Shown: one piece after another, positions 35,520 through 47,480 of the stretch | Layout: every line of letters starts with the position of its first letter | How positions within the stretch are numbered: the stretch's first letter is position 1 | From: Cercis canadensis | Taxonomy: Eukaryota > Streptophyta > Magnoliopsida > Fabales > Fabaceae | Reading direction: 5' to 3' | Length of the DNA: 64,000 nucleotides | NCBI GenBank assembly: GCA_003255065.1 | Contig: QAOA01008029.1 | Coordinates: 210,068 to 274,067 of the forward strand | Notes under the pieces: generated by a model | The model's database searches: none | What the model saw: the letters and a program-made list of their open reading frames with translations, nothing else | Told to the model about the DNA's origin: nothing | Position numbers and translations under genes: made by a program

Positions 35520-37250
35520 CTCATATATTTTTCTTGTAGATCACTGAATCTGGGACGGGATAGTTCCCAGCTGAGTAACTATATCTGGTCCATGACCGTG
35601 TTTCGGTTCATCCTTATTTCTCAGTCAGATATTTTTCTTATGTTTCCCTATGTCTGGGATGAGCCAGTTTCCTGGTAAGTCACTATATCTGGACCGGGAC
35701 CCTGTTTTGGTTCATCCCTGTTTCTGACTCACATATTTTTCTTGTAGATCACTGAATCTGGGACATGATAGTTCTTTGCTGAGTAACTATATCTGGTCCG
35801 TGACCCTGTTTCGGTTCATCCCTATTTCTCAGTCAGATATTTTTCTTATGTTTCCCTATGTCTGGGACGAGCCACTTTCCTGGTGAGTCACTATATCTGG
35901 ACCGTGACCCTGTTTTGGTTCATCCCATTTTCTGACTCACATATTTTTCTTGTAGATCACTGAATCTGGGACGGGACAGTTTTCTTGTAAGTCACTATAT
36001 CTGGTCCGGGATCTTGTTTCGGTTCATCCCTGTTTTTGACTCGAATATTTTTCTTGTGTTTCTTTGTTTCTGGGAAGAGACAGTTTCCTGGAGAGTCACA
36101 ATATCTGAGTCGGGACCCTCTTTCGGTTAATCCTGTTTCTGACTCAGATATTTATCTTGTAGATCAATGAATCTGGGACAAGACAGTTTCATGTAGAGTC
36201 ACTATATCTGGACCAGGACACTCTTTCGGATCATCCCTGTTTCTGACTCATATATTTTTCTTGTAGATCACTGAATCTGGGACAGGATAGTTCCCAGCTG
36301 AGTAACTATATGTGGTCCATGACCCTGTTTCGGTTCATCCCTATTTCTCAGTCAGATATGTTTCTTATGTTTCCCTATGTCTGGGACGAGCCAGTTTCCT
36401 GGTGAGTCACTATATCTGGACCGGGACCATGTTTTGGTTCATCCCTGTTTCTGACTCACATATTTTTCTTGTAGATCACTGAATCTGGGACATGATAGTT
36501 CTTTGCTGAGTAACTATATCTGGTCCGTGACCCTGTTTCGGTTCATCCCTATTTCTCAGTCAGATATTTTTCTTATGTTTCCCTATGTCTGGGACGAGCC
36601 ACTTTCCCGGTGAGTCACTATATCTGGACCGGGACCCTGTTTTGGTTCATCCCATTTTCTGACTCACATATTTTTCTTGTAGATCACTGAATCTGGGACG
36701 GGACAGTTTTCTTGTAAGTCACTATATCTGGTCCGGGACCTTGTTTCGGTTCATCCCTGTTTTTGACTCGAATATTTTTCTTGTGTTTCTTTGTTTCTGG
36801 GAAGAGACAGTTTCCTGGAGAGTCACAATATCTGAGTCGGGACCCTCTTTCGGTTAATCCTGTTTCTGACTCAGATATTTATCTTGTAGATCAATGAATC
36901 TGGGACGAGACAGTTTCATGTAGAGTCACTATATCTGGACCAGGACACTCTTTCGGATCATCCCTATTTCTGACTCATATATTTTTCTTGTAGATCACTG
37001 AATCTGGGACAGGATAGTTCCCAGCTGAGTAACTATATGTTGTCCATGACCCTGTTTCGGTTCATCCCTATTTCTCAGTCAGATATTTTTCTTATGTTTC
37101 CCTATGTCTGGGACGAGCCAGTTTCCTGGTGAGTCACTATATCTGGACCGGGACCATGTTTTGGTTCATCCCTGTTTCTGACTCACATATTTTTCTTGTA
37201 GATCACTGAATCTGGGACGGGACAGTTTTCTTGTAAGTCACTATATCTGG
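35520..37250 (+). repeat. 7-mer higher-order repeat, 727-bp unit
   Basis: Tandem units of seven monomers at exact 727-bp spacing. AGTAACTATAT following CCAGCTG is at 35574, 36301 and 37028. GGACATGATAGTTCTTTGCT is at 35761 and 36488. Two full units and a partial third are present. Shared variants include TCTCAGTCAGATAT, GACGAGCCACTTTCC and TCTGAGTCGGGACCCTC. Confidence 0.9.
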
Positions 37251-39693
37251 TCCGGGACCTTGTTTCGGTTCATCCCTGTTTTTAACTCGAATATTTTTCT
37301 TGTGTTTCTCTGTTTCTGGGAAGAGACAGTTTCCTGGAGAGCCACTATATCTAGTCTGGGACCCTGTTTTGGTTCATCCCTGTTTCTGACTCAGATATTT
37401 TTCTTATCGATCACTGAATCTGGGACGGGACTGTTTCCTGGAGGGTCACTATATTTGAATCGGGACCATGTTTCGAATCATCCCTTTTTCTGACTCAGAT
37501 ATTTTTCTTATGTTTCCCTATGTCTGGGACAAGCCAGTTTCCTTCAGAGTCAATATATCTGGACCGGGAACCTGTTTCGGTTAATCCCTATTTTTGACTC
37601 AAATATTTTTCTTGTAAATCACTAAATCAGGGACGGGACATTTTCCTGGTGAGTCACAATATCTGGAACAGGACCCTGTTTCGGTTAATCCCTGTTTCTG
37701 ACTCATATTTTTTTCTTGTAGATCACTGAATCTGGGACGGATCAGTTTCCTGGAGAGTCACTATATCTGGACCTGGACCCTGTTTCGGTTCATCCCTGTT
37801 TCTGACTCAGATATTTTTCTTATAGATCACTGAATCTGGGACGGGATAGTTCCCTGCTGAGTAACTATATCTGGTCCGTGACCCTGTTTCGGTTCATCCC
37901 TGTTTCTCACTCAGATATTTTTCTTGTAGATCAATGAATCTGGGATGAGACAGTTTCCTGGTGAGTCACTATATCTGAAACGGGACCCTGTTTCGGTTCA
38001 TCACTGTTTGACTCAGATTTTTTTCTTGTAACTCACTGAATCTGGGACGGATCAGTTTCCTGGAGAGTCACTATATCTGGACCAGGACCCTGTTTCGGTT
38101 CATCCCTATTTCTGACTCAGATATTTTTCTTGTGTTTCCCTTTATCTGGTACCGGGCAGTTTTTGGCAAGTCACTATATGTGGTCCGGGACCCTGTTTCG
38201 GTTCATTATTATTTCTGACTCTGATATTTTTCTCTGAGATCACTGAATCTGGGACGGGGTAGTTCCCTGCTGAGTAACTATATCTGGTCCGTGACCCTGT
38301 TTTGGTTCATCCCTGTTTCTCACTCAGATATTTTTCTTGTTGATGAATGAATCTGGGACGAGACAGTTTCCTGGAGAGTCACTATGTCTGGACCAGGACA
38401 CTGTTTCGGTTCATCCCTTTTTCTGACTCAATTATTTTTCTTGTTGATCACTGAATCTGGGACGGGATAGTTTCCTTGTGAGTCATTATATCTGGTCTGT
38501 GACCCTGTTTCGGTTCATCCCTGTTTCTGACTCACATATGTTCCTTGTAGATCACTGAATCTGGGACGAGACAGTTTCCTAGAGAGTCACTAGATCTGGA
38601 CCAGGATCCTGTTTCGGTTCATCCCTATTTCTAACTCAGATATTTTTCTTGTAGATCACTGAATCTGGCACGGGATAGTTCCCTGCTGAGTAACTATATC
38701 TGGTCCATTACCCTGTTTCGGTTCATCCCTGTTTCTCACTCAAATATTTTTCTTGTAGATCAATGAATCTGAGATGACGCCGTTTCCCGGAGAGTCACTA
38801 TATCTGGTCCGGGACCTTGTTTCGGTTCATCCCTGTTTTTGACTCGAATATTTTTCTTGTGTTTCTCTGTTTCTGGGAAGAGACAGTTTCCTGGAGAGTC
38901 ACTATATCTGGTCCGGGACCCTGGTTCGGTTAATCCCTGTTTCTGACTCAGATATTTTTCTTGTCGATCACTGAATCTGGGACGGGACTGTTTCCTGGAG
39001 AGTCACTATCTTTGGATTGGGACCTTGTTTCGAATCATCCCTTTTTCTGACTCAGATATTTTTCTTATGTTTCCCTATGTCTAGGACGAGCCAGTTTTCT
39101 TCAGAGTCAATATATGTAGACCGGGACCCTGTTTCGGGTAATCCCAATTTCTGACTCAATTATTTTTCTTGTAAATCACTAAATCAGGGACGGGACAGTT
39201 TCCTAGTGAGTCACTATATCTGGAACGGGACCCTGTTTCGGTTCATGCCTGTTCCTTACTCAGATTTTTTTCTTGTGGATCACTGAATCTGGGACGGATC
39301 AGTTTCCTAGAGAGTCACTATATCTGGACTGGGACCCTGTTTCAGTTCATCCCTATTTAGGACACAGAGATTTTTCTTTGGTTTCCCTTTTTCTGGGACC
39401 GGGCAGTTTTTTGGCAAGTCACTATATGTGGTCCGGGACCATCTTTCGGTTCATTCCTGTTTCTGACCCAGATATTTTTCTTGTAGATCAATGAATCTAG
39501 GACGGGATAGTTCCCTGCTGAGTAACTATATCTGGTCCGTGACCCTGTTTCGGTTAATCCCTGTTTCTCACTCAGATTTTTTCTTGTAGATGAATGAATC
39601 TGGGATGAGACAGTTTCCTGGAGAGTCACTATATCTGGACCAGGACTCTGTTTCGGGTAATCCCAATTTCTGACTCAATTATTTTGCTTGTAA

Positions 39694-39698
39694 ATCAC
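39694..39698 (+). other. Empty paralogous site of solo LTR 2
   Basis: A single ATCAC lies in an uninterrupted monomer one 13-mer unit upstream of LTR 2 (39651/41004 and 39694/41047). Its right flank contains the rare GAGTGACTATATCTGGAACG also found just after the LTR. A second unoccupied site lies at 40527-40531. Confidence 0.88.
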
Positions 39699-41046
39699 TA
39701 AATAAGGGACGGGACAGTTTCCTGGTGAGTGACTATATCTGGAACGGGACCCTGTTTCGGTTCATCCCTGTTTCTGACTCAGAATTTTTTTTTTGTAGAT
39801 CACTGAATCTGGGACGGATCAGTTTCCTGGAGAGTCACTATATCTGGACCGGTACCCTATTTCGGTTTATCCCTGTTTATGACTCAGTTATTTTTCTTTT
39901 GTTTCCCTTTATCTGGGACCGAGCAGTTTTCTGGCAAGTCACTATATGTGGTCCGGCACCCTGTTTCGGTTCATTCCTGTTTCTGACTCAGATATTTTTC
40001 TTGGAGATCACTGAATCTGGGACGGGATAGTTCCCTTCTGAGTAACTATATCTGGTCCATTACCCTGTTTCGGTTCATCCCTGTTTCTCACTCAGATATT
40101 TTTCTTGTAGATCAATGAATCTGGGATGAGACAGTTTCCTAGAGAGCCACTATATCTGGTCCGGGACCTTGTTTCGGTTCATCCCTGTTTTTGACTTGAA
40201 TATTTTTCTTGTGTTTCTCTGTTTCTGGGAAGAGAAAGTTTCCTTGAGAGTCACTATATCTGGTCCGGGACCCTGGTTTGGTTCATCCCTGTTTCTGACT
40301 CAGATATTTTTCTTGTCGATCATTGAATCTGGGACGGGACTGTTTCTTGGAGAGTCACTATATTTGGATCGGGACCTTGTTTCGAATCATCCCTTTTTCT
40401 GACTCAGATATTTTTCTTATGTTTCCCTATGTCTGGGACGAGCCAGTTTTCTTCAGAGTCAATATATCTGGACCGAGACCCTGTTTCGGGTAATCCCAAT
40501 TTCTGACTCAATTATTTTTCTTGTAAATCACTAAATCAGGGACGGGACAGTTTCCTGTTGAGTCACTATATCTGGAACGGGACCCTGTTTCGGTTCATGC
40601 CTGTTTCTGACTCAGATTTTTTTCTTGTGGATCACTGAATCTGGGACGGATCAGTTTCCTGGAGAGTCACTATATCTGGACCGGAACCCTGTTTCAGTTC
40701 ATCCCTGTTTATGACACAGAGATTTTTCTTTTGTTTCCCTTTTTCTGGGACCGGGCAGTTTTTTCGCAAGTCACTATATGTGGTCCGGGACCCTCTTTCG
40801 GTTCAATCCTGTTTCTGACCCTGATATTTTTCTTGTAGATCAATGAATCTAGGACGGGATAGTTCCCTGCTGAGTAACAATATCTGGTCCGTGACCCTGT
40901 TTCGGTTAATCCCTGTTTCTCACTCAGATATTTTTCTTGTAGATCAATGAATTTGGGATGAGACAGTTTCCTGGAGAGTCACTATATCTGGACCAGGACT
41001 CTGTTTCGGGTAATCCCAATTTCTGACTCAAATATTTTTCTTGTAA

Positions 41047-41051
41047 ATCAC
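41047..41051. other. Left target-site duplication (ATCAC) of solo LTR 2
   Basis: ATCAC (from TGTAAATCAC) directly precedes TGATGAACACAC and is repeated at 42478-42482. Confidence 0.95.
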
Positions 41052-42477
41052 TGATGAACACACTTTTTATACAATAGTTATTCCTCATACTTAGTCTTTT
41101 AAACCTCTTTTGGGCTGAATTGCATAGACTTAGACCTCATTTCATGACTTAGGATCCATTTATGCTTAATTGCAATTTCCAGCAATACTAGGCATTATAT
41201 GCTGTCTCTGTGTTTCAGGCATATCTTGAGTTCTGTATGTCCAAAAATTCCGAGGCATACCTTGTTGTAAAGCTGAGAGAATTGTCTACAACTTTCTTTC
41301 AGGGCTCCAAAGCTAATTCGGACGTTCAGAAGGTCATATGCAGCCTGGAAGCCAGAGAAGACATGCTGTCGCAGGATCCTGACCTACATGCAGTATTTGG
41401 GTCATAACTTGAGTTGTATATGTCATATGGACCTGAAACTGGTACCATTGGAAATCTAACAGACATAGCTCCAATTGATATGCAGACCGGTTCACCATAT
41501 TTTATGTGGAAGATGGTCTTATTTGCTGTGCAAGTTAGCTGACGGTTCCAGACACCTTCTGCCACTTAAATGGGCCTAACTTCCTCATGACAAGTCCAAA
41601 TGGGCCCAAACCAAAGCCCAATTGAAGCTAAGGCCCATGGGAACAAGTGTGCCCTAAGGGCAATTTGGGTGTGCATGTAAAATTGGAGGTCTATATCAGC
41701 AAGAGGGGGGCAGCCGAAATTCATAATCAAGTTTTAGATATTTTAGACAGCTTTCTAGTCTTTCCTTAGCTCTTAAGTTTTCTCTTAGATATTTTGTAAG
41801 AACTTAGCTTCTCTTGTTCATGGAGGGCTAATTCATCAATCAATCCAGGTTTTGGCTGTTCTGATTATTGGTTTTGAGATTATGAGTTGTTGTTATTCAT
41901 TCAATGATTAATCTGCTTCTTTCAATCCTTTGAAATATTCTGTTTGAATTGCTTAATTCGAATTTGGATCTTCATGTGTGATTGCTTAATTGCATGTGAT
42001 AAAAGAGGATTGTATGGTTGATTAATGTTTCTGAGCTTTTGGATGGATTAATCACCTTGGCTGGATCATGGACTTAGGTAAAACTAGACTTGAATGTTTG
42101 CTTAATTCATTTAGTCTTAGTTGAATCCGAATTCTGGTTGCTTAACCAGTGGACATCCATAGAACATTGAGAGGCGTCTTGATATGTTTTAAAGGCCAAG
42201 AACATGATTAATAATTGAATGGATCATTAGAAATCAAGGATGAATCAAAATCAGAATCAGTTAAGGCTTGGATTGGTTGTTTTCCTTTAGGTTACCACTT
42301 TCAATTAATTTCTGTCAAGCACTTAAAACAAACACAACCCCCCTGTTTACATGCTTCTTAATATGATTCACTAAGTAGAACAATCCTTAGGTTCGACTTA
42401 GGGCTGCCCTATGCTGCAAAAAGCTAGGTAACCGACCTTAAAAATTAAGTAATTTGAGGAGCCTCGGCAGCTCATCA
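41052..42477 (+). mobile_element. Solo LTR 2, same family, opposite orientation (1426 bp)
   Basis: The block starts TGATGAACACACTTTTTATA and ends GGCAGCTCATCA. It is the reverse complement of the family member at 12677-14104, again with TG...CA ends, 6-bp inverted termini and a perfect 5-bp TSD, here ATCAC. There is no internal retroelement sequence, so it is a solo LTR. In this orientation a GGCCCA/TGGGCC-rich stretch precedes TATA-like CTATATCAGC and a T-rich region, the order expected for U3-R-U5; this is the basis for the tentative + strand. It differs from LTR 1 by about 25 substitutions over the 425 bp compared by eye (about 6%), so the two are separate insertions and not recent duplicates. 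Short frames inside it (41210-41407 +, 41326-41565 -) lack recognisable domains. The superfamily is undecided. Confidence 0.93.
41571..41700 (+). promoter_or_regulatory. Possible U3 promoter region of solo LTR 2
   Basis: Four site II-like motifs lie within 70 bp: TGGGCC at 41571 and 41601, AGCCCA near 41615 and GGCCCA near 41632. They stand 55-120 bp upstream of TATA-like CTATATCAGC at 41691-41700. The layout resembles a plant LTR promoter, but the TATA match is imperfect and transcription is not shown. Confidence 0.3.
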
Positions 42478-42482
42478 ATCAC
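42478..42482. other. Right target-site duplication (ATCAC) of solo LTR 2
   Basis: ATCAC directly after CAGCTCATCA. The monomer resumes with TAAATCAGGGACGGG. Confidence 0.95.
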
Positions 42483-43490
42483 TAAATCAGGGACGGGACA
42501 GTTTCCTAGTGAGTGACTATATCTGGAACGGGACCCTGTTTCGGTTCATCCCTGTTTCTGACTCAGAATTTTTTTTTGTAGATCACTGAATCTGGGACGG
42601 ATCAGTTTCCTGGAGAGTCACTATATCTGGACCGGGACCCTGTTTCGGTTCATCCCTGTTTATGACTCAGATATTTTTCTTTTGTTTCCATTTATCTGGG
42701 ACCGGACAGTTTTCTGGCAAGTCACTATATGTGGTCCGGCACCTTGTTTCGGTTCATTCCTGTTTCTGACTCAGATATTTTTCTTATAGATCACTGAATC
42801 TGGGACGGGATAGTTCCCTGCTGAGTAACTATATCTGGTCCATTACCCTATTTCGGTTCATCCCTGTTTCTCACTCAAATATTTTTCTTGTAGATCAATG
42901 AATCTGGGATGAGATAGTTTCCTGGAAAGTCACTATATCTGGTCCGGGACCTTGTTTCGGTTCATCCCTGTTTTTGACTCGAATATTTTTCTTGTGTTTC
43001 TCTGTTTCTGGGAAGAGACAGTTTCCTGGAGAGTCACTATATCTGGTCTGGGACCCTGGTTCGGTTCATCCCTGTTTCTGACTCAGATATTTTTCTTGTC
43101 GATCACTGAATCTGGGACGAGACTGTTTCCTGGAGAGTCACTATATTTGGATCGGGACCTTGTTTCGAATCATCCCTTTTTCTGACTCAGATATTTTTCT
43201 TATGTTTCCTTATCTCTGGGACGAGCCAGTTTCCTTCAGAGTCAATATATCTGGACCGGGACCCTGTTTCGGGTAATCCCAATTTTTGACTCAATTATTT
43301 TTCTTGTAAATCACTAAATCAGGGACGGGACAGTTTCCTGGTGAGTCACTATATCTGGAACGGGACCCAGTTTCGGTTCATCACAATTTGACTCAGATTT
43401 TTTTCTTGTAGATAACTGAATCTGGGACAGATCAGTTTCCTGGAGAGTCAATATATCTGGACCAGGACCCTATTTCGGTTCATCCCTATT
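42483..43490 (+). repeat. 104-bp satellite array, subfamily 2, short segment
   Basis: About ten monomers completing the LTR-interrupted 13-mer unit and starting the next. 42.93-43.49 kb is repeated at about 52.51-53.08 kb (offset 9583, GGGACCTTGTTTCGG at 42946/52529), including the unusual TTTGACTCAGATTTTTTTC and GAGTCAATAT variants. It ends abruptly near 43490 at the subfamily 1 island. No gene. Confidence 0.88.
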
Positions 43491-44930
43491 TTTGACTCAG
43501 ATATTTTTCATGTAGATCACTGAATCTGGGACGGGACAGTTTCCTGGTGAATCACAATATCTGGACCGAGACCCTGTTTCGGTTCTTCCGTGTTTCTGAC
43601 TCAGATATTTTTCTTCTAGATCACTGAATCTGGGACGGGACTGTTTCCTGGTGAGTCAATATATCTGGTCCGGGACCCTGTTTCGGTTTATCACTATTTC
43701 TGTCTCGGATATTTTTTTTGTGTTCCCCTTTAACTGGGACGGGACAGTTTTCTTGTAAGTCACTATTTCTGGTCCGGGACCCTGTTTCGGTTCATCCCTG
43801 TTTCTAACTTGGATATTTCTCTTGTGTTTCCCTTGATTTGGGACGGGAAAATTTTCTGGTAAGTCACTATATCTTGTCTGGGATCCCGTTTCGGTTCATC
43901 ACTGTTCCTGACTCAAATATTTTTCTTGTAAATTCATGAATCTGGGACGGGACAGTTTCCAGGTGAGTCACTATATCTGGACCGGGACCCTGTTTCGGTT
44001 CATCCGTGTTTCTGACTCAAATATTTTTCTTGTAGATCATTGAATCTGGGACAGCACAGTTTCCTGGTGAGTCACCATATGTGGTCCGGGTCCCTATGTC
44101 GGTTTATCCCGATTTCTGACTAGGATATTTTTCTTGTGTTTCTCTTTAACTGGGACGGGACAGTTTTCTGGTCAGTCCCCATATCTGGTCCGGGACCATG
44201 TTTCAGTTTATCTCTGTTCCTGACTCAGATAACTTTCCTGTAAATCACTGAATCTGGGACGGGACAGTTTCCTGGTGGGTCACTATAACTGGACCGGGAC
44301 CCTGTTTCGGTTCATTTGTGTTTCTGACTCAGATATTTTTCTTTTAGATCACTGCATCTGGGACGGGACTGTTTCCTGGTGAGTCACAATATCTGGTCCG
44401 GGACCCTGTTTTGGTTTATCCATATTTCTGACTCGGATATTTTTTCTTGTGTTTCTCTTTAACTGGAATGGGACAGTTTTCTGGTAAGTCACCATATCTG
44501 GTCCGGGACCCTGTTTCGGTTCATCCCTGTTTCTGACTTGGATATTTTTCTTGTGTTTCACTTGATCTAGGACGGGAAAGTTTTCTGGTAAGCCACTATA
44601 TTTGGTCTGGGATCCTGTTTCGGTTCATCACAGTTCCTGACTCAAATATTTTTCTTGTAAATCACTGAATCTAGGACGGGACAATTTCTTGGTGAGTCAC
44701 TATATCTGGACCGGGACCCTGTTCCAGTTCATCCATCTTTCTGACTCAGATATTTTTCTTGTAGATCATATAATCTGGGACGGGACTTTTTCCTGTTGAG
44801 TCACTATATCTGGTCCGGTTCCCTGTTTCAGTTTATCCCTATTTCTGACTAGGATATTTTTCTTGTGTTTCTCTTTAACTGGGACGGGACAATTTTCTGG
44901 TAAGTCACCATATCTGGTCCGGGACCCTGT
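43490..44930 (+). repeat. Displaced island of subfamily 1 satellite
   Basis: About 14 monomers of the type normally found before 29.5 kb, inside subfamily 2. Its left part matches 23.6 kb (TCTCGGAT at 23784/43703, offset 19919). Its right part matches 25.4 kb (GCCACTATA at 25401/44592, offset 19191). The offset change, 728 bp, is seven monomers. Near 44.9 kb it switches to sequence matching 29.27 kb. Confidence 0.85.
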
Positions 44931-46249
44931 TTCGGTTCATCCTTATTTGTAACTCAGATAATTTTCATTTGGATCACTGAATCTGGGACGGGATAGTTTC
45001 CTAGTGAGTCACAATATCTGGACCGACACCCTATTTCGGTTCATCCGTGTTTCTAACTCACATATTTTTCATGTAGATCATTAAATCTGGGACGGGACAG
45101 TTTCCTGGTGAGTCACTATATCTGGTCTGGGACCCTGTTTCGGTTCATCCCTGTTTCTGACTCATATATTTTTCTTGTGTTTCCCTATATCTGGGACCGG
45201 GCAATTTTCTGACAAGTCACTATATGTGGTCCGGGACACTATTTCGGTTCATTCCAATTTCTGACTCGGATATTTTTCTTGTCGATCACTGAATCTGGGA
45301 CGGGACTGGTTCCTGGAGAGTCACTATATTTGGATTGGGACCCTGTTTCGAATCATCCCTTTTTCTGACTCAGATATTTTTCTTATATTTCCCTATGTCT
45401 GGGACGACCCAGTTTCCTTCAGAGTCAATATAGCTGGACCGGGACCCTGTTTCGGTTAATCCCTATTTCTGACTCAAATATTTTTCTTGTAAATCACTAA
45501 ATCAGGGACGGGACAGTTTCCTGGTGAGTCACTACATCTGGGACGGGACCCTGTTTCTGTCCATCCCTGTTTCTAACTCAGATTTTTTTCTTGTAGATCA
45601 TTGAATCTGGGACGGAACAGTTTCCTGGAGAGTCACTATATCTAGACCGGGACCCTGATTCGGTTCATCCCTGTTTCTGACTCAGATATTTTTTTTGTGT
45701 TTCCCTTTATCTGGGAACGGGCAATTTTCTGGCAAGTCACTATATGTGGTTCGGGACCTTGTTTCGGTTCATTCCTTTTTCTGACTCGGATAATTTCTTG
45801 AAGATAACTGAATCTGGGACGGGATAGTTCCCTGCTGAATAACTATATCTGAAACTGGACCCTGTTTCGGTTCATCCCTGTTTCTGACTCAGTTTTTTTT
45901 CTTGTGGATCACTGAATCTGGGACGGGACAGTTTCCTGGAGAGTCACTATAACTGGACCGGGACCCTGTTTCGGTTCATCCCTGTTTCTGAATCAGATAT
46001 TTTTCTTGTGTTTCCTTTATCTGGGACCGGGCAGTTTTTTGGCAAGTCACTAGATGTGGTCCGGGACCCTGTTTCGGTTCATTTCTGTTTCTGATTCGGA
46101 TATTTTTCTTGTAGATCACTTAATCAGGGACGGGATAGTTCCCTAGTGAGTAACTATATCTGGTCCGTGACCCTGTTTCGGTTCATCCCTGTTTCTCACT
46201 CAGATATTTTTCTCGTAGATCAATGAATCTGGGACGAGATAGTTTCCTG

Positions 46250-47480
46250 GAGAGTCACTATATCTGGACTAGGACCCTGTTTCAGTTCATACCTATTTTT
46301 GATTCAGATATATTTCTTGTAAATCACTGAATCTGGGACGGGATAGTTTCCTGGTGAGTCATTATATCTGGTCTGTGACCCTGTTTCGGTTCATCCCTGT
46401 TTCTGACTCACATATTTTTCTTGTAGATTACTGAATCTGGGACGAGACAGTTTCCTGGAGAGTCACTATATCTGGACCACGACCCTGTTTCGGTTCATCC
46501 CTATTTCTGATTAAGATATTTTACTTGTAAATCACTAAATCTGGGACGGGATAGTTTCCTGGTGAGTCACTATGTCTGGTCCGTGACTGTGTTTCGGTTC
46601 ATCCCTGTTTCTGACTCACATATTTTTCTTGTAGATCACTGACTCTGGGACGGGAAAGTTTTCTGGTAAGTCACTATATCTGGTCCGGGACCTTGTTTCG
46701 GTTCATCCCTGTTTTTCATTCGAATATTTTTCTTGTGTTTCCCTGTTTCTGGGAAGAGACAGTTTCCTGGAGAGTCACTATATCTAGACCGGGACCTTGT
46801 GTCGGTTCATCCCTGTTTCAGACTCAGATATTATTCTTGTCGATTACTGAATCTGGGACGGGACTGTTTCCTGGAGAGTCACTATATCTGGATTGGGACC
46901 CTATTTCGGGTCATCCCTTTTTCTGACTCAGATATTTTTCTTATGTTTCCCTATGTCTGGGACGAGCCAGTTTCCTTCAGAGTCAATATATCTGGACCGG
47001 GACACTGTTTAGGTTTATCCCTCTTTCTGACTCAGATATTTTTCTTGTAAATCACTAAATCAGGGACGGCACAGTTTCCTGGTGAGTCACTATATCTGGA
47101 ACGGGATCCTGTTTCGTTTCATCCCTGTTTCTGACTCAGTTTTTTTTCTTGTAGATCACTGAATCTGGGACGGGACAGTTTCCTGGAGAGTCACTATATC
47201 TGGACCGGGACCCTGTTTCGGTTCATCCCTGTTTCTGAGTCGGATATCTTTCTTGTGTTTCCTTTATCTGGGACCGGACAGTTTTTTGGCAAGTCACTAG
47301 ATGTGGTCCGGGACCCTGTTTCGGTTCATTCCTATTTTTGACTCGGATATTTTTCTTGTAGATCACTGAATCTGGGACGAGATAGTTCCCTAGTGAGTTA
47401 CTATATCTGGTTTGTGACCCTGTTTCGGTTCATCCCTGTTTCTCACTCAGATATTTTTCTTGTAGATCAATGAACCTGGG
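46250..47480 (+). repeat. Recent duplication, partner of 50.06-51.29 kb (offset 3804)
   Basis: Near-identical over about 1.2 kb: AGGACCCTGT is at 46271/50075, and the 105-codon open frames at 46733 and 50537 translate identically. These frames are repeat read-through; their identity only indicates how recent the duplication is. The two copies form the closest dispersed pair I noticed. Confidence 0.88.

Larger units (their letters stand above)
29500..41051 (+). repeat. 104-bp satellite array, subfamily 2, first segment
   Basis: About 111 monomers of the same 104-bp family but with a different set of variants: TCTGGGACCGGGCAGTTTT with GGCAAGTCACTATATGTGG; GGGACGAGCCAGTTTCC with TTCAGAGTCAATATATCTGG; AAATCACTAAATCAGGGACG; GATAGTTCCCTGCTGAGTAA with GGTCCGTGACC; GGGAAGAGACAGTTTCC; and CCTGGAGAGTCACTATATC. 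These are rare or absent before 29.5 kb. The change is a subfamily boundary within one array. No gene or foreign insertion is seen. Confidence 0.93.
37250..43490 (+). repeat. 13-mer higher-order repeat, 1352-bp unit, interrupted by solo LTR 2
   Basis: The landmark GGGACCTTGTTTCGGTTC followed by GGGAAGAGACAG variants is at 38811, 40163 and 42946. The first interval is 1352 bp (13 x 104). The second is 2783 bp, which becomes exactly 1352 bp when the LTR (1426) and its extra TSD (5) are removed. A related unit starts at 37254, 1557 bp (about 15 monomers) before. The units share TTTCGGGTAATCCCAATTTC, TCACTAAATCAGGGACGG and ACGGATCAGTTTCCTGG. Confidence 0.9.

Noticed and set aside
41210..41407. 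65-codon + strand frame inside solo LTR 2
   Set aside because: It lies within the LTR, has no matching intact frame that I noticed in the other copy, and has no recognisable domain.
12677..42477. LTR 1 and LTR 2 as the two ends of one giant element
   Set aside because: They are in opposite orientation, have different TSDs (ACAGT and ATCAC), each has its own flanking duplication, and only satellite lies between them.
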